Below are positions 34,349 through 43,248 of a stretch of 64,000 nt of DNA, piece after piece; the stretch's first letter is position 1; every line of letters starts with the position of its first letter. Where the stretch lies: positions 204,271 through 268,270 of the forward strand of contig NZ_JAJKFV010000010.1 in NCBI RefSeq assembly GCF_020966775.1, in the 5' to 3' direction. The stretch is from Rhodopirellula halodulae. Lineage in GTDB: Bacteria > Planctomycetota > Planctomycetia > Pirellulales > Pirellulaceae. The position numbers and the translations under genes are program-made. The notes under the pieces were generated by a model. It had not been told where the DNA came from and made no database searches. It saw only the letters and a program-made list of their open reading frames with translations.

Positions 34349-37300
34349 ATGTCCACTGTTCTGCCCGAGTCGAACGCGACCTCCCGCACCCCCGCCAACG
34401 ATCCCGCATTGGAAAAAGTCGACTCCGAGCACGGCGTCGAATACGCTCGCGGAAAGTTTGGGACGGCCTTGCGAGGCGATCGCGCCGGTTTGAAGTTCGA
34501 GGCAACTTTCTGCCCGGATGACGGACGCACGCCCTTTGCCACGACGAGCTGGGACCTGCGTTCGGCAGCCATCAAAGACGAATCGGGGAACGCCCTGTTC
34601 GAGCAAACCGACTGCGAAGTCCCCTCTTCGTGGAGCCAATTGGCAACCAACGTCGTTGTCTCGAAGTATTTCTACGGCGACCCCAGGAACCCACAGGAAC
34701 GCGAACGCAGCGTCCGCCAACTCGTTCACCGCGTGACTCGCACGATCAGCGACTGGGGCCTGGCCGACGGTTACTTTGACACCCCCGAAGACGGCGAACG
34801 TTTCTATCGTGATTTGACTTGGTTGTGTCTGCACCAGCACGGTGCGTTCAACAGCCCCGTGTGGTTCAACGTTGGTCTGCATGCGCAGTACGACGTCGAA
34901 GGCGACATGTGCAACTGGCACTGGGACCGCACGCAAAACACGACGGCGCAGCCCGACAACCCTTACGAGTATCCACAAGGCTCCGCGTGCTTCATCCAGT
35001 CGGTCGACGACAACATGGAAGACATCATGCGTCTGGCGTGCAGCGAGGCGATGTTGTTCAAGTTCGGCAGCGGCACCGGAACCGACCTTTCGACCATCCG
35101 CAGCCAACGTGAAAAACTGTCCGGCGGCGGCACGCCATCGGGACCGTTGTCGTTCATGCGAGTGTATGACTCGATCGCCGGCGTGGTGAAGTCCGGCGGC
35201 AAGACTCGTCGTGCGGCGAAGATGCAATCGCTCAAAGTTTGGCACCCAGACATTCTCGAGTTCATCGAGTGCAAATGGGCGGAGGAAAAGAAGGCTCACG
35301 CGTTGATCCGCGAAGGCTACGATTCGAACTTCAATGGCGAAGCCTACGCCAGCGTTTGTTTCCAAAACGCCAACCTGTCGGTTCGTTTGACGGACGACTA
35401 CATGGACGCCGTTCGCAAAGGCGAATCGTTCCAAACCCGCTGGGTCACGGACAAACCTGAAACCGAGCCACCAAGCTACGACGCCAAAGAGTTGCTCAAC
35501 AAGATGGCCGAGTGTGCATGGCACTGCGGCGACCCCGGCGTGCAGTACGACACGACGATCAACAAGTGGCACACGTGCCCCAACAGCGGTGCGATCAACG
35601 CGTCGAACCCCTGTTCGGAATACATGTTCCTGGACGACACGGCTTGCAACCTGGCCAGCATCAACTTGATGAAGTTCGTTCAACCCGATGGATCGTTTGA
35701 TCACAAACGTTTCCGCTCGGCTTGCCGTACGTTCTTCATTGCCCAGGAAATCCTGGTCGACCACGCCAGCTATCCCACCGAGCCCATCGCTCGCAACAGC
35801 CACAAATTCCGTCCGTTGGGATTGGGCTATTCGAACTTGGGCAGCGTGATCATGACGGCTGGGTTGCCTTACGACAGCGACGCGGCCCGCGGCATGTGCG
35901 GTTCGTTGACCTCGTTGTTGCACGGCGAAGCCAACCGCACCAGCGCGGAATTGGCCAGCGTTGTCGGGACGTTCGACGGTTACGCCGAGAACGAAGCTCC
36001 CATGCTTCGCGTGATGCAAATGCACCGTGACGCTTGCGAAGAAATCAACGACGACGGTCCAGCCGAGCTGAAAGAAGCCGCTCGCGAATTGTGGGACGGT
36101 GTGTTGGAAATCGGCGAGAAGTACGGTTTCCGCAACGCTCAAGCCACCGTGTTGGCACCCACCGGCACCATCAGCTTCATGATGGATTGCGATACGACCG
36201 GCATCGAGCCAGACATCGCATTGGTGAAGTACAAGCAACTCGCCGGTGGTGGGATGCTGAAGATCGTCAACCAAACCGTCAAACTCGGTTTGAAGACGCT
36301 CGATTACGATGCCGACACGATCGAAGAAATTCTGAAGTATGTGGACGCCAACGACACGATCGAAGGGGCTCCTGGTTTGAAAGACGAACACCTGGCTGTG
36401 TTCGATTGTGCTTTCAAACCTGCCAACGGCGTTCGCAGTATCTCCTGGCGTGCTCACATCACCATGATGGCAGCGGCACAACCGTTCCTGTCGGGTGCGA
36501 TCAGCAAGACCGTCAACATGCCGACCGATGTGACTCCGCAAGACATCGCGGACGCTTACTTCTGGGGCTGGGAATTGGGACTGAAAGCCATCGCGATTTA
36601 CCGCGACGGCAGCAAGCAGTCGCAGCCGCTGAACACGAAGTCGGACGAGAAGAAAGGCGAGGAAGCTTCCGCTGCAACGCAAGTCGAAACCGTCGAGAAG
36701 ATTGTCTACAAACCTCGGCGTGAGCGTTTGCCCGACACGCGTCAAAGTTTGACCCACAAGTTCAGCATCGCTGGGCACGAAGGTTACTTGTGCGTGGGTC
36801 TGTATCCCGATGGTCGTCCCGGCGAAATGTTCATCACGATGGCCAAAGAAGGTTCGACCATCGGCGGCATCATGGACAGTTTCGGCACCGCACTTTCGAT
36901 CGCGATGCAGTACGGCGTGCCATTGGAAGTCATCGTCAACAAGTTCAGTCACACGCGTTTCGAACCGATGGGGCACACGTCCAACAAGGACATTCGCATC
37001 GCAAAGAGTGTGGTCGACTACATCGCTCGTTGGTTGGGGCTGACGTTCATGTCGGGCAACGACCAGTACCCCGGCAGCGACAACGGTTCGCAATCCGCGG
37101 GCAATGGTCCGGATCTAACCAAGGCTCCCTCCGGTGCAACGTCGACCAACAACAGCCCCGTGATGGCGGAACTGCGTGCCGATGCCGGAGCCGCCGTGGC
37201 TTTGGTGGAGCGTGCAACGTTGTTGGCGAGTCTGCAGAATGGAACGAGCAACGGTCACTCCAATGGCCACGCTGCAAACGGTTCTGCGAATGGGGCGTCC

Positions 37301-37468
37301 GGCGGAGCGACCGCCGAGAAAGCGACCGATGGATTGGGCGGGCAAGCCGACCAGTTCTCACGCTTCCAAACCGACGCTCCCAGCTGTGACAACTGCGGCA
37401 GCATCACCGTGCGAAACGGCAACTGCTACCTCTGCCACAACTGCGGCAACTCGATGGGTTGCAGCTGA
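34349..37468 (+). CDS. nrdJ: Adenosylcobalamin-dependent (class II) ribonucleoside-diphosphate reductase
   Basis: A 1,039-residue class II ribonucleotide reductase, which makes deoxyribonucleotides with a B12 cofactor and without oxygen. AAGGAG 13 bases before the ATG supports the start. Recognisable parts include LTWLCLHQHGAFNSPVWFNVG, GSACFIQSVDDNMEDI, FGSGTGTDLSTIRS, NPCSEYMFLDDTACNLASINL and ATVLAPTGTISFMMDCDTTG. From about residue 780 come a second conserved domain (RESLTHKFSIAGHEGYLCVGLYPDG-like) and a low-complexity linker rich in Asn, Gly, Ser and His. It ends in a zinc ribbon (CDNC...CYLCHNCG). It is monocistronic with a strong terminator. Confidence 0.96.
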   Translation: MSTVLPESNATSRTPANDPALEKVDSEHGVEYARGKFGTALRGDRAGLKFEATFCPDDGRTPFATTSWDLRSAAIKDESGNALFEQTDCEVPSSWSQLATNVVVSKYFYGDPRNPQERERSVRQLVHRVTRTISDWGLADGYFDTPEDGERFYRDLTWLCLHQHGAFNSPVWFNVGLHAQYDVEGDMCNWHWDRTQNTTAQPDNPYEYPQGSACFIQSVDDNMEDIMRLACSEAMLFKFGSGTGTDLSTIRSQREKLSGGGTPSGPLSFMRVYDSIAGVVKSGGKTRRAAKMQSLKVWHPDILEFIECKWAEEKKAHALIREGYDSNFNGEAYASVCFQNANLSVRLTDDYMDAVRKGESFQTRWVTDKPETEPPSYDAKELLNKMAECAWHCGDPGVQYDTTINKWHTCPNSGAINASNPCSEYMFLDDTACNLASINLMKFVQPDGSFDHKRFRSACRTFFIAQEILVDHASYPTEPIARNSHKFRPLGLGYSNLGSVIMTAGLPYDSDAARGMCGSLTSLLHGEANRTSAELASVVGTFDGYAENEAPMLRVMQMHRDACEEINDDGPAELKEAARELWDGVLEIGEKYGFRNAQATVLAPTGTISFMMDCDTTGIEPDIALVKYKQLAGGGMLKIVNQTVKLGLKTLDYDADTIEEILKYVDANDTIEGAPGLKDEHLAVFDCAFKPANGVRSISWRAHITMMAAAQPFLSGAISKTVNMPTDVTPQDIADAYFWGWELGLKAIAIYRDGSKQSQPLNTKSDEKKGEEASAATQVETVEKIVYKPRRERLPDTRQSLTHKFSIAGHEGYLCVGLYPDGRPGEMFITMAKEGSTIGGIMDSFGTALSIAMQYGVPLEVIVNKFSHTRFEPMGHTSNKDIRIAKSVVDYIARWLGLTFMSGNDQYPGSDNGSQSAGNGPDLTKAPSGATSTNNSPVMAELRADAGAAVALVERATLLASLQNGTSNGHSNGHAANGSANGASGGATAEKATDGLGGQADQFSRFQTDAPSCDNCGSITVRNGNCYLCHNCGNSMGCS

Positions 37469-37504
37469 TCGATCGGCACGCTCGCAAGAACTGTGACATC
37501 ACCC

Positions 37505-37543
37505 AAAAGCCGGCGCTCACCCTCTGTGGGCGTCGGCTTTTTT
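37505..37543 (+). terminator. Intrinsic terminator of nrdJ
   Basis: AAAAGCCGGCGC and GCGTCGGCTTTTTT pair over about ten bases with one mismatch around a 13-nt loop, with a T-run at the end. It starts 37 bp after the stop. Confidence 0.9.
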
Positions 37544-37569
37544 CATTCGCCAAGCTGAGGTCTGGCGAC

Positions 37570-37855
37570 AGTCGCGGATCGCTGCGTGGGTCGGCGCCTC
37601 AGCGTAGGTTGGCCACTCTTGGCCGACACCTACCACATACAATCAACCGTAGGTCCGGTTCCACCGGACACCACGCTGTACTTCTCTCCACTTATCAAGC
37701 CAATCATTGCTGGCGCAACGTGCTGGCATGGGCTGCGGGCGTTTATTTGCGAGGCGATCGTTGCAGGAGACCTCGCTTTGTTCCAAAGCATCGGCCGGGG
37801 CGTCATGTGAGACATGACCTACCGAGAGAACAAGGGGCCCCATTGTTCCGCCGAG
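37570..37855 (+). repeat. Full composite REP/BIME-like element
   Basis: Module order is as in the copies at 30901 and 31279: GTCGCGGATCGCTGCG; GTAG units at 37604-37627 (TTGGCCACTCTTGGCCGA) and 37649-37669; TCATT.CTGGCG linker; GCTTTGTTCCAAAGC; inverted unit 37802-37822. The last hairpin here is GAACAAGGGGCCCCATTGTTC. It lies directly after the nrdJ terminator. Confidence 0.85.
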
Positions 37856-37924
37856 CGACACAGCCAACTCGACCAAGGCATTCGGGGCGTCGTCGCCCGT
37901 TACTTACTGATCGTCCCAGTGAGA

Positions 37925-39040
37925 TCAGGCCGGTGCGGGGCGACCGTAGTAGAAACCTTGAGCCAGGTCGAAGCCGATTTCTTGGCAGGCTTCGGCTTCT
38001 TCGATCGTTTCAATGCCTTCGGCGAGCGCTGAAATATCCAGGTCTTGCACCATGCTAACCAACGATCGCAACATTCGCATTCGGTTCTCGTCCGCGACAC
38101 TCAAGCCGCGAATCAAACCAATGTCGAACTTGACGTAGTCCGGCCGGGCTTCGACCAATTCGGCCAAGCGTGCTTGCCCGGCACCGAAGTCGTCGTACGC
38201 CAATTGCATGTTGAGTTCTTTGAGCGTCGCATGCAGGCGTTGCATTTGTTTCGGGTTGGTGACGGCCGATTCGTGAATTTCCAAAACGATCTGAGTGTTC
38301 GACGCCATCGAGCGGACTTTGCACAACGAGTCGATCAGCGACTGGGTGTCTTCCATCTCTTTGGGGTGCGTGTTCACAAACAACGTCGGTGAATCTGGGA
38401 TTTCACGTCCTTCTCGCAAGCCTTCCCAGCGAAGCATGCGGCTGAGTTCGACTTCCAAATTGAGTTGCTCGGCGGCATGGAACATTGCCCCGACGGACTC
38501 CAGCCCAAACACACTGCCGCGACCCAGAATCTCAAATCCGACTTGGCGAGCACCGGAAAGGGTCACGATGGGTTGGAAGTGAGGGCGAACCAGGCGTTGG
38601 CTCATCAAACGGTCGAATTGGACGAGCGCGAGGGCTTGATCGCAGACGTTTTCTGAAATGGTGCCGGCGGTCACCCCGGTTGGCGATTGGCGACGAACGC
38701 GAAAAGGAGCCTCGGCGAAGTGAATCAGATCTTCGTTTCCAACGAACGCGGTTCCTTCCACACGTTCTCCGTTCAAGTAGGTCCCGTTGGTGCTTTCCAA
38801 ATCACGGACCATCAGTTTGCCGTCTTCGACCTTCAGCTCGGCATGGTTGCCGCTGACGGTGCGGAATTGCAGCTTCATTGCCACGCCCGACTTGCGGCCC
38901 ACGATAAAGGGCTCTTGGTCGATCGGCGTGTGCTGCAGCGTATCGCCTGGTCCCATCGGTCCCGACAAGAACCACACGTCTTCACAGACGGCGGTGCTTC
39001 GTCGAAGCGAGTCGAGGGAGAGGCTATCAACAGAAGCCAT
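37925..39040 (-). CDS. FHA-EAL domain protein, putative c-di-GMP phosphodiesterase
   Basis: A 371-residue protein. Residues about 45-115 form an FHA domain (IVGRKSGVAMKLQFRTVSGNHAELKVEDG ... DLESTNGTYLNGERV), which binds phosphothreonine. Residues about 140-371 form an EAL domain. Catalytic positions look intact: ExLxR in GFEILGRG, Asn in LFVNTHP, Glu in VLEIHES, DD in AYDDFGAG, Lys in YVKFDIGLI, Glu in LAEGIET and Gln in AQGFYYGRP. An active c-di-GMP phosphodiesterase controlled by Ser/Thr kinase signalling is therefore likely. It stands upstream of, and divergent from, the pilus locus, whose motility it may influence. Confidence 0.9.
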   Translation of the reverse strand: MASVDSLSLDSLRRSTAVCEDVWFLSGPMGPGDTLQHTPIDQEPFIVGRKSGVAMKLQFRTVSGNHAELKVEDGKLMVRDLESTNGTYLNGERVEGTAFVGNEDLIHFAEAPFRVRRQSPTGVTAGTISENVCDQALALVQFDRLMSQRLVRPHFQPIVTLSGARQVGFEILGRGSVFGLESVGAMFHAAEQLNLEVELSRMLRWEGLREGREIPDSPTLFVNTHPKEMEDTQSLIDSLCKVRSMASNTQIVLEIHESAVTNPKQMQRLHATLKELNMQLAYDDFGAGQARLAELVEARPDYVKFDIGLIRGLSVADENRMRMLRSLVSMVQDLDISALAEGIETIEEAEACQEIGFDLAQGFYYGRPAPA

Positions 39041-39734
39041 GACAACAAATTCGTGAAGGATGAATGAAACGCGAACGGAGATTGAGGGGGCAAGACCTCG
39101 TTCTGCTGCAAAGCTAGGTCACTTGTTGTGTACATATGGACTGCACCCCAAGTTTTTCGCCGGAATTTCGCGACTGTGCTCGTTGTGACAACAAGCCCGC
39201 GGCCACGCATTCCGGTTGCAACGGTTGGGTGGCCTCATCGGTCCAGAGCCGGTGTGCGACGCCGCCCTGCGCAAGACCGCGACGTTCGAGAGACCAAGTA
39301 GCCGCCGTGCGTTAGCACCGATTGTTGAGCTCGTTTGCGGGGGCTGCGTTTCTCTGCGTTGGGGAGTCGATCGCGGAACAGTTGGGGGCAACGGTTCGAC
39401 TCTGGTGTCCGAATTCTTGACGAATCCGGCTACGTTTGGCGTGTGGGTATTTATCCGAATTCTTGGCGAATCCGGCTACGTGTTGGCCGCATTACCCGTC
39501 GGTTGGCCACTCATGGCCGACATTCACCGCTCTATTACCTCCCGAATCCAGCTTCCTGTGGCCCTGTGGCCCTTTCCCCTCCTACACCCTGCTCCCCTTT
39601 CCGCTCCCATCCGCCCCCATTCCCAAAAAAGGTCAACCTGCACTCGGACCTCGTGATATCCTAAGATCACGTCGCCGGGGTCGCTTTGCGCGCCCACGGC
39701 AGACACTGCTTTTCTGTCGACGAAGGAATTCATC
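39041..39734. repeat. Repeat-rich spacer with mixed GTAG-hairpin units
   Basis: No gene. Units seen: GTAG + CCGCCGTGCGTTAGCACCG (39298-39320); two inverted units of another class, CCGAATTCTTG.CGAATCCGG + CTAC (39409-39433 and 39455-39479); and TTGGCCACTCATGGCCGA without a clean GTAG (39502-39521). A CCTGTGGCCCTGTGGCCCTTT motif follows (39557-39577). The promoter of the pilus ATPase gene should lie near the end but was not pinned down. Confidence 0.65.
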
Positions 39735-41495
39735 ATGAGCCGGACGATGCAAGATTTCACGGATTTGCTGCTCCAACAGGGCGTCATCAGTCTCGATCAA
39801 TTGTCCGAAGCGGAAGAAGTCGCCAAAAACACCGACGCGGACATCGGCGACGTCCTGATCAAAATGGAATACGCCACGCCCGAAGAAGTCGGGATGGCGG
39901 TCGCGAAATACCACAAAATCCCGTTCGTCGACCTCCGCAGCGAGCGAATCAGCGAAACGGTGATCGAATTGGTCCCCGAATCCGTCGCTCGGGAAAACAC
40001 CGTTTTGCCGTTCAAAGAAGAAGACGGCGCCCTGACGATTCTCATCGCCGACCCCTTTGACCTCGAAACGGTCGAAAAGCTCCGGTTCATTCTGAACCGA
40101 AAGATCGAGACCGCCCTGGCACCCAAGGAAGCCATCAACGGGGCAATCAACCAGTACTACGGTCAGGTCGAAGGGGAATCGGCTGACTCGATGCTGCAAG
40201 AATTCACCGACACGGCCATCGACTTCACCGAAACCGAGTCGGACTCTGGCGGGGGGACCGAGGAAACGGTGGATGACAATTCCGCCCCCGTGATCCGGTT
40301 GGTCAATTTGATGATCGCCGAAGCCGTTCAGTTGCGGGCCAGTGACATTCACGTCGAGCCCTTCGAAGATCGGGTGCGAATTCGTTATCGAATTGACGGC
40401 CGTTGCGTGGAGCGGGAAGCAGCCCCCCGGCGGATGCTGTCGGCCATCATCGCTCGGATCAAGATCCTCTCCAAGATCGACATCTCTGAAAAGCGACGCC
40501 CCACGGACGGGCGGATCAAGATCACCGTGGGGGACAAGCAGCTCGACCTGCGGGTCAGCATCATCCCCACCAACCACGGCCAGTCCTGCGTGATGCGGTT
40601 GTTGGACAAGGACAACATCAAAGTCGGTACCCGGCAGCTTGGTTTGTCAGAACGCGACTTCCGGAACTTCAACTCCCTGATCCGCCGACCCAACGGGATC
40701 GTGCTGGTGACCGGCCCCACGGGGTCGGGAAAGACGACGACTCTCTATGCGTCGCTCAACGCATTGAACCGGCCCGACCGAAAGATCATCACGGCGGAAG
40801 ACCCGGTCGAATACTACTTGCCCGGGATCAACCAAGTCGAAGTGAAGCACAACATTGGGCTCGACTTCGCACGCATCATTCGAGCCATGTTGCGGCAAGC
40901 ACCCAACATCATTCTCGTCGGGGAAATGCGAGATCACGAGACCGCATCGATGGGAATTCAGGCTTCACTGACTGGACACTTGGTTTTCAGTACCCTACAC
41001 ACGAACGATGCGCCCAGTGCTATATCACGAATGGTGGACATCGGTGTACCATCCTACATGGTGGCGAGTTCCGTGATCGCGGTGCTGGCCCAGCGTCTGG
41101 TGCGGACGATTTGCCCCCGGTGCAAGGTCCGGTATCAGCCGCCGCAGAGCGTCATCGACGACTCGGAAATTCCACCGGAGATGCTGGCCCAGGCCGAGTT
41201 CAGCAAGGGCAAAGGTTGCACGTACTGCGGTCGTTCCGGCTACCGCGGCCGGATCGGGATCTACGAATTGATGCTGATCAACAACAAGCTTCGCGAATTG
41301 ATGTTCAAAGGAACAACGACGAAGACGATTCGCGAGGAGGCCATAAAGAACGGCATGTCAACGCTTTACGCCGATGGCATGCTCAAAGTGATCCGGGGGA
41401 TCACGACGTTCGAAGAGGTGCATCGTGTGGCCAAGAAAACAGAGCAAGAAGCACTCGCGCTCAGCCACATCTCCAAGGAACTGTCGTCGCTGTAA
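39735..41495 (+). CDS. Type IV pilus/T2SS assembly ATPase, PilB/GspE type (first copy)
   Basis: A 586-residue hexameric ATPase that powers pilin or pseudopilin polymerisation. An MshEN/T2SSE-N domain (residues about 1-150: FTDLLLQQGVISLDQLSEAEEV) is followed by a Ser/Asp/Glu-rich linker and the ATPase core. Core motifs are Walker A GPTGSGKTTTLYASL (about 326), Asp box ILVGEMRDHETA, and HTND in STLHTNDAPSA. A tetracysteine zinc site (CPRCKVRY and CTYCGRSGYRG) marks the extension-type enzyme as opposed to PilT. The ATG at 39735 follows GAAGGAAT. It heads the pilus locus. Confidence 0.93.
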   Translation: MSRTMQDFTDLLLQQGVISLDQLSEAEEVAKNTDADIGDVLIKMEYATPEEVGMAVAKYHKIPFVDLRSERISETVIELVPESVARENTVLPFKEEDGALTILIADPFDLETVEKLRFILNRKIETALAPKEAINGAINQYYGQVEGESADSMLQEFTDTAIDFTETESDSGGGTEETVDDNSAPVIRLVNLMIAEAVQLRASDIHVEPFEDRVRIRYRIDGRCVEREAAPRRMLSAIIARIKILSKIDISEKRRPTDGRIKITVGDKQLDLRVSIIPTNHGQSCVMRLLDKDNIKVGTRQLGLSERDFRNFNSLIRRPNGIVLVTGPTGSGKTTTLYASLNALNRPDRKIITAEDPVEYYLPGINQVEVKHNIGLDFARIIRAMLRQAPNIILVGEMRDHETASMGIQASLTGHLVFSTLHTNDAPSAISRMVDIGVPSYMVASSVIAVLAQRLVRTICPRCKVRYQPPQSVIDDSEIPPEMLAQAEFSKGKGCTYCGRSGYRGRIGIYELMLINNKLRELMFKGTTTKTIREEAIKNGMSTLYADGMLKVIRGITTFEEVHRVAKKTEQEALALSHISKELSSL

Positions 41496-42025
41496 TGCCC
41501 GCTCGTTCGGCGATCGTCACCCAGCCCGATTTCTTCGAACGCGGGCAGCGGACGTCATCGGCCCATTTCGCCTGTTAGCGACAGTGCATCCAAGCGACCC
41601 CGATTCGGGATGTGCCAGCGACCTCGATACTTCCCTGGCGGGTTGCGGTCGAACCACCCGCTTCGGATGCGGCCGCGAGCATTCTCGGCTCCCAACGCGA
41701 ATTTCTTTGCCTTTGACGCTGTTTCACGCATAATGAGACCGTCTGGCACGGGAAATCACGACGCCAGGCGGCTCATCTGGGAACCTTTCCCATGACCGAA
41801 CGATCTGGCGGGATGCCAATCGCTCTGACTTGGTTCGTTCTTGTCTGTTTGACGAATCATCCGGGGTGTTTTGGGCCCGTCGCTGCAATGGCCGATTGGC
41901 GGTGAAATCCGTCATTCGGCGTCGTCGGTCATCACGCTGAGCCGCTCCGGCACGCCCCTTCCCGCCACCGACGGCCTTTTCTATCCCATCGACTCACGCC
42001 CCTCTTTCCATTCCAGGCGTCCTCC
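41496..42025. other. Intergenic region, no gene seen
   Basis: About 530 bp between the first PilB-type gene and pilT. Short frames on both strands lack protein-like composition, and no REP unit or terminator is evident. The segment before pilT is pyrimidine-rich. Confidence 0.4.
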
Positions 42026-43132
42026 ATGGCCACCGTGCTGATCGACAAACTGCTGCAAGCTGCTGTGAAGCAAGGCGTTAGCGATATTCATATCGTCGTC
42101 GGGCAGCCGCCAGTCTTTCGATTGCACGGTCGAATGCGGAAGCTGGAAACGAAGACGTTGGAAGCCGAAGACAGCGTGGCGTTGATGAAATCGATCACGC
42201 CGGAACGTTGTCAGCGTGAACTCCAAGAGACCGGCTCGACCGACTTCGGGTTCGCGTTTGGCGAATTGGCCCGATTCCGGGTTTCGGTCTTCAAGCAGCG
42301 TGGCTTCATCTCCATGGTGCTGCGTCAGATCCCCAATGACAAATTGACACCCGAGCAACTCGGGCTTCCCGAGGCTGTCGTCAAAATGGTTCACCGCCCT
42401 CGCGGGTTGTTCCTGGTGACGGGACCGACGGGTTCGGGGAAATCGACCACGCTGGCATCGTTGATCAACCTGCTCAACGAGACCATCGACCACCACATCA
42501 TCACGATCGAAGACCCGATCGAGTTCTATCACGAACACAAAGAATCGACGATCAACCAGCGGGAAGTCGGCGTGGATGTGCCGAGCTTTTCCGAAGCCAT
42601 TCGTCGTGCGTTGCGGCAAGACCCCGACGTGATTCTGGTCGGCGAGCTTCGCGACCTCGAAACCATTGAAGCCGCGATTAGTGCGGCGGAAACCGGTCAC
42701 GTCGTGTTTGGAACGTTGCACACGAACAGTGCTCAAGGCACGGTGAACCGGATCATCGACGCGTTCCCGGGCAACTTGCAGGATCAAATTCGGACCCAGT
42801 TGGCGTCAACGTTGATCGGCGTGGTGGCACAGACGCTGTTGCCCAAGATCGGCGGCGGTCGTTGTGCCGCTTACGAAGTGCTGAACGTCACGCCGGGGAT
42901 CGCCAACCTGATCCGCGAAAACAAGACGTTCCGAATCAACTCGTCCATGCAGACCGGTGCCAAGTTTGGCATGCAGTTGATGGACGACGCCCTGTTCAAA
43001 CACTGGAAAGCCGACCGGGTCACGGTGGAAGACGTGCTTGCCAAAGCTCACCGCCCCGACGACTTGGCCAAGCGAATCGTCCAAGCCCGCCAAGGCCTCG
43101 GCGACGAACCCATTCCGATTAAAGAAGACTGA
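42026..43132 (+). CDS. pilT: Pilus retraction ATPase PilT
   Basis: A 368-residue PilT-type ATPase that depolymerises type IV pili and drives twitching. It starts directly with the PAS-like N domain (LLQAAVKQGVSDIHIVVGQPPVFRLHGRM), then Walker A GPTGSGKSTTLASL (about residue 132), Asp box ILVGELRDLETIEAA, His box GTLHTNSAQGTVNRIIDAFP and the C-terminal VLAKAHRPDDLAKRI. No zinc tetracysteine is present, in line with PilT. Its presence makes a retractable pilus more likely than a pure type II secretion system. Confidence 0.93.
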   Translation: MATVLIDKLLQAAVKQGVSDIHIVVGQPPVFRLHGRMRKLETKTLEAEDSVALMKSITPERCQRELQETGSTDFGFAFGELARFRVSVFKQRGFISMVLRQIPNDKLTPEQLGLPEAVVKMVHRPRGLFLVTGPTGSGKSTTLASLINLLNETIDHHIITIEDPIEFYHEHKESTINQREVGVDVPSFSEAIRRALRQDPDVILVGELRDLETIEAAISAAETGHVVFGTLHTNSAQGTVNRIIDAFPGNLQDQIRTQLASTLIGVVAQTLLPKIGGGRCAAYEVLNVTPGIANLIRENKTFRINSSMQTGAKFGMQLMDDALFKHWKADRVTVEDVLAKAHRPDDLAKRIVQARQGLGDEPIPIKED

Positions 43133-43248
43133 AAAGCTGAAAGGGCCTCAGGACCACAGCTCCACAGTGAGAGCTTCCGACGGCCATCGTTGATGTATTC
43201 CCGCTCCTGTGGCTCTGTGCCCCTTTGACTCCTTACCACTCGTGACCC

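Noticed and set aside
34328..37093. 921-codon open frame antisense to nrdJ
   Set aside because: It arises from codon bias of nrdJ on the other strand; the translation has no family features. Similar long antisense frames at 9661-11229, 43048-45003 and 45445-47199 are rejected for the same reason.
43138..43225. CAGGGCCACAG motifs as intrinsic terminators
   Set aside because: They lack a stable stem with a T-run; kept only as a dispersed motif.
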